A stretch of DNA of 64,000 nt, taken from positions 54,791-118,790 of the forward strand of contig JAVVVJ010000002.1 in the NCBI GenBank assembly GCA_036652695.1, read 5' to 3'. Under the pieces are notes generated by a model. That model made no database searches, was not told where the DNA came from, and worked only from the letters and a program-made list of their open reading frames with translations. This DNA comes from Limiplasma sp036652695 (GTDB lineage: Bacteria; Bacillota; Clostridia; Christensenellales; Aristaeellaceae). The translations under genes were made by a program, and so were the position numbers. This document shows positions 50,631-59,855 of this stretch, piece after piece (the first letter of the stretch is position 1; the number at the start of each line of letters is the position of its first letter).

Positions 50631-53534
50631 TTACATCAGATACGCGTATGTATCCAGCACCGTGCGCACAAACGCCTCCGTCTGCTTCGGTACGCGTGCG
50701 TCCGGCAATTCGGTTTCAAACGTTTCGCCGTTCAGGCGGATGCGCAAGCGTTGCTCCCCCAAGGGCAGAAAGCCCTGATTGTTGGGGCTTCGTTCAAAAT
50801 CCTCTACATTGCTGAACAAAGTTAGCTTATCGTGATAGGGCTCGCCTCCATAGGGGCAGAAGGCCGCGCAGTTGCCGCATTCGTTGCAAAGGCGATCGAT
50901 ATGGAGCACCTGTGCGCGCCCATCGATCATAACCACTGCATTGGCGCGGTTTGGGCATACGTCCACACAGTTTTCACAAAGCAAATCGCAGCCGAGGCAG
51001 CGTTGCGCGTCGCAGCTTCCATCGCAGGGGCGAAGCACGCCGCGCTTGGCTTGCAACGCTCCCGAAGCGATGCGCACGCTTGTGGGATGTACAGCAAGCA
51101 GACGCTCCACCGCCGCCGTTGCGTCCGCGATGGCCTCTACCACCGTGGCTGGGCCGCGTTTTGCGTCGCCAATCACGGTGACCCGGTCACCAAAGGCGGC
51201 AATGGCTTCTTCATCCGGCTTTTCACCAATGGCGGCAATCACACAATCCGCCGGGATTTCCACCGTTTCGCCCGTGCATTCGGGGCTTTGGCGACCATCC
51301 GCGCCGGGCGCGCCAAGGCGCATGATATCGCAAAGGAGCGCGCCGTTGCGGTGTGAAATAGGCGAAAGCAGCTCTCGCAGAGCAACGCCCTCGCTCATGG
51401 CAAGCTCCAGCTCCTCCAAATCGGCAGGCATCTGCCGCATCTGGCGGCGATACACGATGGATACTTCCGTTACGCCGGGCAGGCGCGTTGCGGCGCGAGC
51501 CGCATCCATGGCGGTGTTGCCGCCGCCCACCACAATCACTTTCCCCTGTACTGCTACGGCGCTTGGCTTGCTCTTTGCCGATGTTAAAAAATCGATCGCG
51601 TTGAGTGCTTGACCCTCTGCGAGCTTCAAGCCCAAATGCTTGCCAGCACCCACGGCTACGATCACATGATCATACCCCGCAAGCTCATCCGCGCACAGAA
51701 CCGGGGCGTTCAAACGAATGTCCACACCCATTGCGGCAAGCAGCCGAGCATCCTGCGCGATGGCGGAAGCTGGAATGCGAAACTCGGGAATCACATGCTT
51801 CACAACACCGCCAAGGCTTTCACTCCGCTCAAACAGCACAACCCGCGCGCCCGCGCGCGCCGCCAAAAAAGCCGCCGCCATGCCGCCGGGGCCGCCGCCG
51901 ATCACCGCCACGGAGAGCGCGTCCTTGCGTTTGGCAGGCCGCACGGTTTTCAGGTACCCATCAAAGCCGTTTTGCGCCGCCGTCAGCTTTGCATCGCGGA
52001 TATGAACGGCTTCCTCGTAAAAATTGCGAGTGCAGGCCGCTTGACAGCGATGGTTGCAGATCGTGCCCGTGATAAATGGCAGCGGATTTTTTTCACAGAT
52101 GACCGCAAGCGCCTGTTCATATCGCCCCTCTGCCACCAGCTGCAAATACGCTGGAATATCCTGATGAATGGGGCAATTTTCCTGACAGCTCGCAACAAAG
52201 CAATCCAGCAGCGGAGCCTTGCTCGCAAGCTTGCGATTTTTGCCGTGCTTCGCGGGTCGCCGATAACGGACGTCCGCGCGCGCGTCCTGCGCAAGCTGCG
52301 AAAGGCGCTTTGTATCAACGCCGGAAAAGGGAGCGTAGGGCATGGCGGCAAGCGCATTCGCCATTTGACACAAGCGATTATAGCCGCCTGGCTTCAGCAG
52401 CGTGGTGGCCATGGTGATGGGCCATATCCCACAGCCGAAAAGCGCAGTGATGTTGCAAGCGTCCGCGCCGCCGGAATAGCTCACGCGAAGCCGTCCAGCA
52501 AAATCCTTCTCCAGTTTTGCTGCAAGGGCGATGGAAAGCGGGTATAGGCTTCTGCCGCTCATGTACATCTCCTGCCCCGGCAGTTCCCCATGCGCAATTT
52601 CCACGGGAAAGGTGTTGGTGAGCTTTACGCCAAATTCCACGCCTTTTTCCTTCGCAAGCGCGAGCAGGCGGCGAATCATGGGCACAGCATCGGCATACTG
52701 CAAATCATCACGGAAATGATGATCGTCAAACTGCAGCTCGTCATAGCCCATTTCATCCATGGTGCTGCGGGCAAACTCATAGCCAAGCAGCGTGGGGTTG
52801 CATTTGATATAGGTGTTCAGCTTTTTGTTGTCAAGCAGGTATACGGCGATGCGCTCAATCTCCTCCGGCGGGCAGCCGTGCAAGGTAGAAAGCGTGATCG
52901 AATCACACACCTTGGGGCTAATCGCCTCCACAAAGGCCGCGTCAATCTTTTCAAAGCGGCTGAGGTTGGCAAGCGCCCACGTTTGGCATTCCACCCAGAC
53001 ATCGCTTGCTTGGGCATTTCGCATGCCTTCGATATAGGCATCGATCTTGGGGGATTGAATGCCCTCCAGATCATAACCGACGCTCATGTTGATCACAAAG
53101 CCGTCCGGGTCGCCAAAATCCAGCTCGCGGCTCAAAAGCTTCATGGCGAAGTATGCTTTCACATATTCCGCATGAGCCTGCGCCACCGTAAGCTCTGTGG
53201 ACCACTCCACGTTATAACCCTCATCCTCCGCTAGGATGCAGGGGCGTGCAATGCACGCAGCCATCTGTGCGCCATCCATCTGCTGCACAGTTTTGACCTC
53301 AAAGAAGCGCGCACCGCCTGCGTAGGCCGCCACGAGATTCTGCGCAAGCTGCGTATGCGGTCCAGCGGCGGGGCCAAAGGGCGTTTCAACCCGCTCGTGG
53401 AAGATGGGTAGCGACTTTTGCAAGGTATGGTGATACAGCGCATGCACGCCAAAAATGGCGCCTGTTTGCGCGTATTCCGTCAGCGCTCGGTTCATGAGCT
53501 GCGCAAAGGAAACGGGGCGCATGGTTTCCGACAT
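50631..53534 (-). CDS. ygfK: YgfK-type FeS/FAD oxidoreductase (putative selenate reductase subunit)
   Basis: 967 residues. Residues about 1-430 form a dihydropyrimidine/dihydroorotate dehydrogenase-like region (ETPFGPAAGPHTQLAQN, SLSTLHGCPPEEIERI-like stretch, YSGGADACN). A GltD-like part follows: cluster cysteines in CQENCPIH and CNHRCQAACTRN near 445-500, FAD-binding VIGGGPGGMAAAFLA near 545, and an NAD(P)-binding VVGGGNTAMDAAR near 670. Ferredoxin-type motifs CLGCDLLCENC and CNECGNCAAFCP lie near 850-890. It probably passes electrons between the Mo hydroxylase and NAD(P) or ferredoxin. The start has GGAG 7 nt upstream. Selenate reduction is a historical name, not shown here. Confidence 0.9.
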   Translation of the reverse strand: MSETMRPVSFAQLMNRALTEYAQTGAIFGVHALYHHTLQKSLPIFHERVETPFGPAAGPHTQLAQNLVAAYAGGARFFEVKTVQQMDGAQMAACIARPCILAEDEGYNVEWSTELTVAQAHAEYVKAYFAMKLLSRELDFGDPDGFVINMSVGYDLEGIQSPKIDAYIEGMRNAQASDVWVECQTWALANLSRFEKIDAAFVEAISPKVCDSITLSTLHGCPPEEIERIAVYLLDNKKLNTYIKCNPTLLGYEFARSTMDEMGYDELQFDDHHFRDDLQYADAVPMIRRLLALAKEKGVEFGVKLTNTFPVEIAHGELPGQEMYMSGRSLYPLSIALAAKLEKDFAGRLRVSYSGGADACNITALFGCGIWPITMATTLLKPGGYNRLCQMANALAAMPYAPFSGVDTKRLSQLAQDARADVRYRRPAKHGKNRKLASKAPLLDCFVASCQENCPIHQDIPAYLQLVAEGRYEQALAVICEKNPLPFITGTICNHRCQAACTRNFYEEAVHIRDAKLTAAQNGFDGYLKTVRPAKRKDALSVAVIGGGPGGMAAAFLAARAGARVVLFERSESLGGVVKHVIPEFRIPASAIAQDARLLAAMGVDIRLNAPVLCADELAGYDHVIVAVGAGKHLGLKLAEGQALNAIDFLTSAKSKPSAVAVQGKVIVVGGGNTAMDAARAATRLPGVTEVSIVYRRQMRQMPADLEELELAMSEGVALRELLSPISHRNGALLCDIMRLGAPGADGRQSPECTGETVEIPADCVIAAIGEKPDEEAIAAFGDRVTVIGDAKRGPATVVEAIADATAAVERLLAVHPTSVRIASGALQAKRGVLRPCDGSCDAQRCLGCDLLCENCVDVCPNRANAVVMIDGRAQVLHIDRLCNECGNCAAFCPYGGEPYHDKLTLFSNVEDFERSPNNQGFLPLGEQRLRIRLNGETFETELPDARVPKQTEAFVRTVLDTYAYLM

Positions 53535-53549
53535 GGTACATCTCCCTTT

Positions 53550-54881
53550 CTAGCCGTTGATCCTGTTCCATAGGCTGGCTGCCTGTTCGCGGCAACGCGC
53601 GAGCACCCGCGCCTTATCCACGCCAATCAGCTCCCGATCCCGCATGCGAACCTCTCCACCGATAACCGTGGTTACAACGCTTCGCCCATTCATGCCAAAG
53701 AGCGTGTGACCGTTCAGGTTATCAGCGGTCATGGGGGTCAAGGGCTGATAATCCGTTACGATGACATCGCCATGCGCACCGGGTTTTAGGATGCCGATCG
53801 GCTGTTTGAAAAAGCGAGCGCACATGGCGCGGTTGTTTTCAAACAGCATGGCGGGCAGCTCGCCCCATGCTACCGTAGGGTCACAGAGGCTATGCTTGTG
53901 CAGAAGATTGCCCACCTTATAGCTTTCAAGCATATCGTTGGTATAGCCGTCTGTGCCAAGGCCGATTAAAATGCCCTTGTGGTACATCACAAGCGCTGGC
54001 GGGCAGCCGATGGCATTCCCCATATTGCTTTCCGGGTTATGGGATACCATGGTATCCGTTTCCTTCAAAAGATCAATTTCAGCCTCGGACACATGGGTGC
54101 AGTGGCCGCAGATGGTCTTTTTGCCCAGCACGCCAAAATCATGCAGGCGGAAAACGGGGCGCTTGCCGTGTTCCTTCAGCGATTGGGTAACATCGTACAT
54201 TCCCTCTGCCACGTGGATGTGGCAGCCCACACCCTCTGGCTTTTGCGCCATGCAATAGGCAAGCGTTTGGTTGGAAAGGGTGAATGGCGCGTGCATGCCC
54301 ATCATGCCCACGATCCAATCACCTGGCTGCGTTTGCGCCCAATGCAGAAAATCAACGTTTTCCTGAACGGCAGCTTTCATTTGATCCTGCCCGTCCCGGT
54401 CGCTGATCTCGTAGCAGAGATTGGCGCGCACGCCATATGTACGGGCGCTCTGGGCGATGCGAAAAAGGCTGCCCTCAATTGCGCCATAGCTGGCATGATG
54501 GTCAAGCACCGTGGTGACGCCATTTTCGATGCACTCAATAAAGGTAGCATCGGCGCTAGCCTCAGTAGCGTCAAGGGTTAGGTTGCGGTCGATCGTCCAC
54601 CACATGCCATCCAGCACGTCCAAAAAGCCCTTGGGCTGATAGCCCTTGATGGCGATGCCGCGCGCAAAGGCGCTGTAGATATGGTTGTGCGCGTTGATCA
54701 TTCCGGGCATAATCACGCCGCCCTTGGCATCGATAAACGCACCCTCTGGATATTTGGCCCGAATGGCCTCGGTTTCCCCCACCGCCGCGATAATCCCATC
54801 CGCGATTGCAACGCAGCCGTTTTCATAAAAGGGCGCATCCGCGTCCCGGGTGATCATGCGCCCATTGCCAATCAACAGCAT
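53550..54881 (-). CDS. ssnA: SsnA-type aminohydrolase
   Basis: 443 residues of the amidohydrolase superfamily, related to guanine deaminase and chlorohydrolases. Metal and active-site residues: NAHNH near residue 67, GCHIHVAEG near 223, CGHCTHVSEAE near 255, and LGTDGY near 305. SsnA is linked in genomes to selenium-dependent Mo hydroxylases; a deaminase or ring-opening role on a purine-derived substrate is likely but unproven. It lies 15 nt from ygfK and 3 nt from the carbamate kinase gene, in one operon. Confidence 0.9.
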   Translation of the reverse strand: MLLIGNGRMITRDADAPFYENGCVAIADGIIAAVGETEAIRAKYPEGAFIDAKGGVIMPGMINAHNHIYSAFARGIAIKGYQPKGFLDVLDGMWWTIDRNLTLDATEASADATFIECIENGVTTVLDHHASYGAIEGSLFRIAQSARTYGVRANLCYEISDRDGQDQMKAAVQENVDFLHWAQTQPGDWIVGMMGMHAPFTLSNQTLAYCMAQKPEGVGCHIHVAEGMYDVTQSLKEHGKRPVFRLHDFGVLGKKTICGHCTHVSEAEIDLLKETDTMVSHNPESNMGNAIGCPPALVMYHKGILIGLGTDGYTNDMLESYKVGNLLHKHSLCDPTVAWGELPAMLFENNRAMCARFFKQPIGILKPGAHGDVIVTDYQPLTPMTADNLNGHTLFGMNGRSVVTTVIGGEVRMRDRELIGVDKARVLARCREQAASLWNRING

Positions 54882-54884
54882 CTG

Positions 54885-55841
54885 CTACTCCCCCATTTCC
54901 TCATCCGAAATCATGGTGCCAGTGCGTCCCTCAATCCCATCCTTTGCCTTGTGAAGCAAGGTGATGAGCGCCGTGCGCCCCGGAGCGGTGCGTACAAACG
55001 CGGCGGCAGCCTGCACCTTGGGAAGCATGGAACCGGGCGCGAATTGCCCTTGGGCAATGTAACGATCGGCCTGCGCAAGCGTCATGCGGCTGATCCACCG
55101 TTGGGTGGGCTTTCCAAAGTCCACCGCTACCTTTTCTACCGCCGTTAGAATAATCAGCGCATCGGCATTCACCAGCTGAGCCAGCAGGCAGGCGGCAAAA
55201 TCCTTATCAATCACCGCAGCCGCACCCTTGAGGTGATGACCATCGGTTTTGAATACCGGAATGCCTCCGCCGCCGCATGCAATCACCACATGCCCCGCGT
55301 TCACTAACTCATGGATGGTGGAAATCTCCACAATGCCCTTGGGCATGGGCGACGCGACCACGCGCCGCCAGCCTCTGCCCGCATCCTCCACCACATCGTA
55401 GGCGCGTTCCGCTACCATGCGCCGCGCCTCCTCCTGCGTCATAAAAGCGCCGATGGGCTTGGCGGGGTGCTTAAAGGCGGGGTCATCCGGATCTACCTCC
55501 ACCTGCGTGAGCACAGTAGCCACGCCCTTTTCAATGCCGCGATCCAGCAGCTCCTCGCGCAGGGCGTTTTGCAGGTCGTACCCGATATAGCCTTGGCTCA
55601 TCGCCACACAGACCGATAGCGGGCATGGAATATACCTTTGTGGATCGGAGCGCGTAAGCTCCGTCATCGCCAGCTGAATCATACCTACCTGCGGGCCGTT
55701 GCCGTGTGAAAGGATCACTTCATGCCCAGCCTCAATCAAATCAGCGATGGCTTTTGCGGTTTCCTTCACCGCGATCATCTGCTCCGGCAGGTTGTTTCCC
55801 AGCGCGTTTCCGCCCAAAGCGATCACGATACGCTTGGTCAT
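54885..55841 (-). CDS. arcC: Carbamate kinase
   Basis: 318 residues. Amino-acid-kinase motifs: VIALGGNALG at the N terminus, LSHGNGPQVGMIQ, SVCVAMSQGYIGYDLQNAL, and ACGGGGIPVF. It makes ATP from carbamoyl phosphate, releasing ammonia and CO2. In this operon (yqeA position) the carbamoyl phosphate would come from the carbamoyltransferase gene just upstream, so the pathway yields ATP. Confidence 0.94.
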   Translation of the reverse strand: MTKRIVIALGGNALGNNLPEQMIAVKETAKAIADLIEAGHEVILSHGNGPQVGMIQLAMTELTRSDPQRYIPCPLSVCVAMSQGYIGYDLQNALREELLDRGIEKGVATVLTQVEVDPDDPAFKHPAKPIGAFMTQEEARRMVAERAYDVVEDAGRGWRRVVASPMPKGIVEISTIHELVNAGHVVIACGGGGIPVFKTDGHHLKGAAAVIDKDFAACLLAQLVNADALIILTAVEKVAVDFGKPTQRWISRMTLAQADRYIAQGQFAPGSMLPKVQAAAAFVRTAPGRTALITLLHKAKDGIEGRTGTMISDEEMGE

Positions 55842-55877
55842 CGGTACTCATTCCTTTCCCATCGGCTCATTGTCACG

Positions 55878-57077
55878 TTACTTTGCGAACTCGCGCTTGG
55901 CGGCGCGCTCCTCCAGCGCTTTTAAGGTGCCCTGAGGATCTCTGCATTTGGCAAGAAAAATCATTGAAGCAATGATATACGGCTTAAAGCTGGCTTCCTT
56001 ATAAAGCGGGGTACGGTAACGGTCGAATATGCTCGCGTCTACCTCGCCCTGCTTGCAGCTTACGCCGCTGATATCCGCAGGCAGGCAGTGCAGGTACAAC
56101 GCCTTGCCATCCTTGGTGGTCTTCATCAGTTCCTCGGTGCAGGCCCAATCCTTATGCTCGGCATTCTGGGCAAGCAGTTCCTTTTCCAACGCCTTAATGC
56201 CAGCGTCATCGCCCTGCGCGTACAAATCAGTGCGTTTTTCCATGGCCGCAAAGGGTGCCCAGCTCTTGGGGTATACGATATCCGCGTCCTTGAAAGCCTC
56301 TGCCATCACATTTGTCTTGGTGAAGCTGCCGCCGGTTTTGGCGGCGTTTTGCTTGGCGACCTCCTCCACCTCGGGCATTACTTCGTAGCCCTCGGGGTGA
56401 GCAAGCACCACGTCCATGCCAAAGCGGGTCATCAGGCCAATCACGCCCTGCGGCACGGATAAAGGCTTGCCGTAGCTAGGGCTATACGCCCAGCTCATGG
56501 CGAGCTTTTTGCCCTTTAAATTCTCCACGCCGCCAAAGGAATGAATGATATGCAGCATATCCGCCATGCACTGGGTGGGGTGGTCGATATCGCATTGCAG
56601 ATTCACAAGCGTGGGCTTCTGCTCCAGCACGCCATCCCGGTTGCCCTCGGCAACCGCGTTCACCACGTCATGCATGTATTGGTTGCCCTTGCCGATGTAC
56701 ATATCATCGCGGATGCCGATCACGTCCGCCATAAAGGAAATCATATTAGCGGTTTCGCGCACGGTTTCACCATGGGCAATCTGGCTTTTGCCCTCGTCCA
56801 AATCCTGCACCTCAAGCCCCAACAGGTTGCAGGCAGAGGCGAAGGAAAAGCGGGTGCGGGTAGAATTATCCCGAAACAAGCTAATGCCCAAGCCGGATTC
56901 GAAAATTTTGACGGAAATATTATGCTCACGCAGATAGCGCAGGGCATCGGCGATCAGGAAAACGGCTTCAATCTCGTCATCCGTTTTCTCCCATGTAAGA
57001 AAAAAATCGTTGTTATACATTTCCTTGATATGGAGGGCATTGAGCCTGTCAATATAGCCTTGAAGCGTTGCGTCCAT
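55878..57077 (-). CDS. ygeW: Knotted carbamoyltransferase YgeW
   Basis: 399 residues. Carbamoyl-phosphate-binding STRTRFSF is near residue 73, HPTQCMADMLHII near 166, and HCLPAD near 335. It is longer than ornithine carbamoyltransferase and matches YgeW, whose substrate is still unknown. Its position next to carbamate kinase suggests it works in the phosphorolytic direction, splitting a carbamoylated purine breakdown product to give carbamoyl phosphate. Confidence 0.93.
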   Translation of the reverse strand: MDATLQGYIDRLNALHIKEMYNNDFFLTWEKTDDEIEAVFLIADALRYLREHNISVKIFESGLGISLFRDNSTRTRFSFASACNLLGLEVQDLDEGKSQIAHGETVRETANMISFMADVIGIRDDMYIGKGNQYMHDVVNAVAEGNRDGVLEQKPTLVNLQCDIDHPTQCMADMLHIIHSFGGVENLKGKKLAMSWAYSPSYGKPLSVPQGVIGLMTRFGMDVVLAHPEGYEVMPEVEEVAKQNAAKTGGSFTKTNVMAEAFKDADIVYPKSWAPFAAMEKRTDLYAQGDDAGIKALEKELLAQNAEHKDWACTEELMKTTKDGKALYLHCLPADISGVSCKQGEVDASIFDRYRTPLYKEASFKPYIIASMIFLAKCRDPQGTLKALEERAAKREFAK

Positions 57078-57128
57078 GTGATAGCCATCCTTTCATAATT
57101 ACACAAGCATGCGATGATTCAGTGCGCC

Positions 57129-58439
57129 TTACTTGCAATAGCAAGCGGGCAGAGCCGCGTACACAGCCGCGCAGGTGACCAAATCCTGCTTCCATGTTTT
57201 TTCGTTAGGGGCGTGCGCCTGCGCCTCCGCGCCAGGGCCGAAGCCGATGCAGGGAATGCCATTGCGCCCCATGATGGATACGCCATTGGTGGAGAAGGTC
57301 CATTTGTCGGTGAGCGGGCGCGCTTTGCGCATTTGCGCATTCGCCGCATCGCCAATGCGTTTTGTGCCATACAGGCCGTGATAGGCCTCCTCCAGCGCCT
57401 TGGTAACCTTATGCTCCTGCGGGATCACCCAAGTGGGAAAATAGCACTCGATAGGATAGCTGCAGCCCGTCCAAGAGGGGCGGTCATACTGATACATGCT
57501 CACCTGCACGTCATCGCCATATTTGCGAACGGCGGGCAAAGCGCGAATTTCCTCCAAGCAGCTCTCCCATGTTTCCCCCGCCGTCATGCGGCGGTCAAGG
57601 CTTACCGAGCAGGAATCCGCCACCGCGCAGCGGGAGGGGCTTGTAAAGAAAATCTCGCTGGCGGTGATGGTGCCGCGGCCCAAAAAGCGGGCTTCCTCCC
57701 ATGCGGGGTTGAACTCCTCCTCCAGCATCTTCACAAGACCCTTGATTGGCTCCGCTTTGCACGCGTCGTTTTCGTTGAGGGCGCGCACGTCCTGCAATAT
57801 GTCGGCCATTTTATAAATGGCGTTGTCACCGCGCTCCGGGGCGCTGCCATGGCAGCTGACGCCCTTGCAATCCACGCGGATTTCCATACGCCCGCGCTGA
57901 CCGCGATAGATGCCGCCATCCGTTGGCTCTGTGGATACAACAAATTCCGGCCGAATTTGATCCTCGTGAATGATGTACTGCCAGCACAGGCCGTCGCAAT
58001 CTTCCTCCTGCACAGAGCCTACCACCAGCACGCGGTACTGCTCGTTTAGCAGACCTAGATCCTTCATGATCTTCGCGCCATATACGGCAGAAACGATGCC
58101 GCCAAGCTGATCGCTGGTGCCGCGCCCGCCGATTTCCGTATCGCTCTCATAGCCCTGATAGGGATCAAAAAGCCAGTTCGCGCGGTTGCCAACGCCAACG
58201 GTATCGATATGCCCGTCAAAGCCGATGAGCGTTTTGCCGCTGCCCATCCAGCCAAGAATGTTGCCTTGCGGGTCAATTTCAGCTTTGTCAAAGCCAAGCG
58301 TCTCCATCTCCGCCTTGATGCGGCGCACATGACCTTCCTCACCGGCGCTCTCGCCAGGAATGGCCACCAACTCCCTCAAAAACTTGGTCATAGCCGCCTT
58401 GTAGCTCTCGGCAGAATTTTTGATCGCGTTAAAATCCAT
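57129..58439 (-). CDS. ygeY: YgeY-type M20-family metallohydrolase
   Basis: 436 residues from ATG 58439 (AGGAGGG about 7 nt upstream). It belongs to the M20 metallopeptidase/deacylase family: FDGHIDTVG (His, Asp), GRGTSDQLGG (bridging Asp), VQEEDCDG (catalytic Glu pair), and a late QAHAPNE histidine. YgeY is annotated as a selenium metabolism hydrolase; an amide or ureido substrate from purine catabolism is likely. It is 41 nt after ygeX and 51 nt before ygeW. Confidence 0.92.
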   Translation of the reverse strand: MDFNAIKNSAESYKAAMTKFLRELVAIPGESAGEEGHVRRIKAEMETLGFDKAEIDPQGNILGWMGSGKTLIGFDGHIDTVGVGNRANWLFDPYQGYESDTEIGGRGTSDQLGGIVSAVYGAKIMKDLGLLNEQYRVLVVGSVQEEDCDGLCWQYIIHEDQIRPEFVVSTEPTDGGIYRGQRGRMEIRVDCKGVSCHGSAPERGDNAIYKMADILQDVRALNENDACKAEPIKGLVKMLEEEFNPAWEEARFLGRGTITASEIFFTSPSRCAVADSCSVSLDRRMTAGETWESCLEEIRALPAVRKYGDDVQVSMYQYDRPSWTGCSYPIECYFPTWVIPQEHKVTKALEEAYHGLYGTKRIGDAANAQMRKARPLTDKWTFSTNGVSIMGRNGIPCIGFGPGAEAQAHAPNEKTWKQDLVTCAAVYAALPACYCK

Positions 58440-58480
58440 CGTCGTACCCTCCTGCAAAGTCGTTTGGTTTGATAATGCCG

Positions 58481-59692
58481 TTATGCGGTGGGGTATTTGC
58501 CGCCCCATACCACTTGACGATATTGATCGGGATCGGTTGCGCCCTCGGTGGAGAAGAAGAGCGCCTTGCTGTGACGGTCAAGACCAATGGCCTCGCGCAG
58601 CTCGCGATATTCTTCGTTTTCCATCAGCGCCGCGATTAGCCCCATGCCCACCGCGCCGCTCTCGCCGGAGGTCACCGCCGGGTCGCCCTTTACGGGGGCG
58701 GCAAGCATGCGCATGCCCTTTGCACTGACCCAATCCGGGCAGCTGACAAAGGCATCGGCGTGGTTGCGCAGGATATCCCACGAAAGGGTATTTGGCTCGC
58801 CGCAAGCAAGCCCCGCCATGATGGTAGCAAGATCGCCCTCAACGATGCGCGGGCTGCCGTCTCCCGCCAGCGCGCCACGATAGAGGCAGTCGGCGGCCTG
58901 CGCTTCCATGATGATCATCTTGGGCGGAGCACTGGGGTAAAGGTTGGCGAAATAGCCGACCATCGCGCCCGCCAGCGATCCAACACCCGCCTGAACAAAA
59001 ATATGCGTCGGGCGAGCAAGCTCGTACTGGCGCAGCTGCTCGGCAGCCTCGGCGGCCATCGTGCCATAGCCCTGCATGATCCAGCCGGGAATATCCTCAT
59101 ACCCATCCCATGCCGTATCCTGCACGATCACGCCGTTTTCGGTTTCCAACGCCTCCTTGGCGGCCAAACGAACACAGTCGTCATAGTTCATGTTTTCGAT
59201 GGTGACGGTTGCGCCTTCTTTTTGGATGTTTTGAAACCGGGTTTGCGTGCTTCCCTTTGGCATATGCACAACGGCCTTCTGCCCTAGCTTTTTCGCCGCC
59301 CACGCAACGCCCCGGCCATGGTTGCCATCGGTGGCGGTAAAGAAGGTGGCCTGCCCAAATTCCTCGCGGAGCTGCGTGCCGGTGAGGTATTCATACGTCA
59401 TATCGTCAATCTCGCGCCCTGTTTTTTGAGCGATATAGCGCGCCATGGCAAAGCTTCCACCAAGCACCTTAAAGGCGTTTAGGCCGAAGCGGTAGCTCTC
59501 GTCCTTGACAAACAAATCGGACAGATGCAGCTGCTCCGCCATGCCCGAAAGCTTGGCAAGCGGCGTAACTGCGTATTGCGGAAAGCTTTGGTGAAACGCC
59601 ATTGCCTGCCGCACATTTTGCATAGACATCAAAGGAAGATGCTGATCTGAACTGGAGGGCATGCGATTCACAACCCATTTGATCGCTTCCAT
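58481..59692 (-). CDS. ygeX: Diaminopropionate ammonia-lyase
   Basis: 403 residues, a fold-type II PLP enzyme. The PLP lysine is in LNAFKVLGGS near residue 75, with FFTATDGNHGRGVAWAAK, the glycine loop near QAGVGSLAGAM, and SGESGAVG. It converts 2,3-diaminopropionate to pyruvate and two ammonia. It is the first gene of the operon and has the divergent promoter region just upstream. AAAGGAG lies close before the ATG. Confidence 0.94.
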   Translation of the reverse strand: MEAIKWVVNRMPSSSDQHLPLMSMQNVRQAMAFHQSFPQYAVTPLAKLSGMAEQLHLSDLFVKDESYRFGLNAFKVLGGSFAMARYIAQKTGREIDDMTYEYLTGTQLREEFGQATFFTATDGNHGRGVAWAAKKLGQKAVVHMPKGSTQTRFQNIQKEGATVTIENMNYDDCVRLAAKEALETENGVIVQDTAWDGYEDIPGWIMQGYGTMAAEAAEQLRQYELARPTHIFVQAGVGSLAGAMVGYFANLYPSAPPKMIIMEAQAADCLYRGALAGDGSPRIVEGDLATIMAGLACGEPNTLSWDILRNHADAFVSCPDWVSAKGMRMLAAPVKGDPAVTSGESGAVGMGLIAALMENEEYRELREAIGLDRHSKALFFSTEGATDPDQYRQVVWGGKYPTA

Positions 59693-59742
59693 CTGCGAAC
59701 GCTCCTTTTGTTCATTTTGGCGGTTTCATTCCCGTCTGCTTC

Positions 59743-59771
59743 ATTTTACCATAGTGCCGAAACGATGTCAA
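59743..59771 (-). promoter_or_regulatory. Promoter of the ygeX operon
   Basis: Read on the minus strand, the -35 is a perfect TTGACA (59771-59766), the spacer 17 nt, and the -10 TAAAAT (59748-59743). Confidence 0.8.
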
Positions 59772-59802
59772 CAAAATATTTGTATATCAAACAAAAAGTT
59801 TG
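59771..59802. promoter_or_regulatory. Two dyads between the divergent promoters (candidate operators)
   Basis: ACAAA-ata-TTTGT (59771-59783) and CAAAC-aaaaa-GTTTG (59788-59802) lie between the two -35 elements. They are good candidates for regulator binding sites controlling both directions. Confidence 0.5.
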
Positions 59803-59803
59803 T

Positions 59804-59832
59804 TTGCTTTCTAGGGCGAATTCAGATATAAT
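59804..59832 (+). promoter_or_regulatory. Promoter of the PAS/HTH regulator gene
   Basis: The -35 TTGCTT (59804-59809), a 17-nt spacer and the consensus -10 TATAAT (59827-59832) lie 23 nt before the start codon. Confidence 0.7.
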
Positions 59833-59855
59833 GGAAGAAAGGATGTGAAGAACCG

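Noticed and set aside
51609..52547. 312-codon open frame opposite ygfK
   Set aside because: Antisense shadow in a GC-rich gene; composition is Arg/Ala/His-rich without domain signal.
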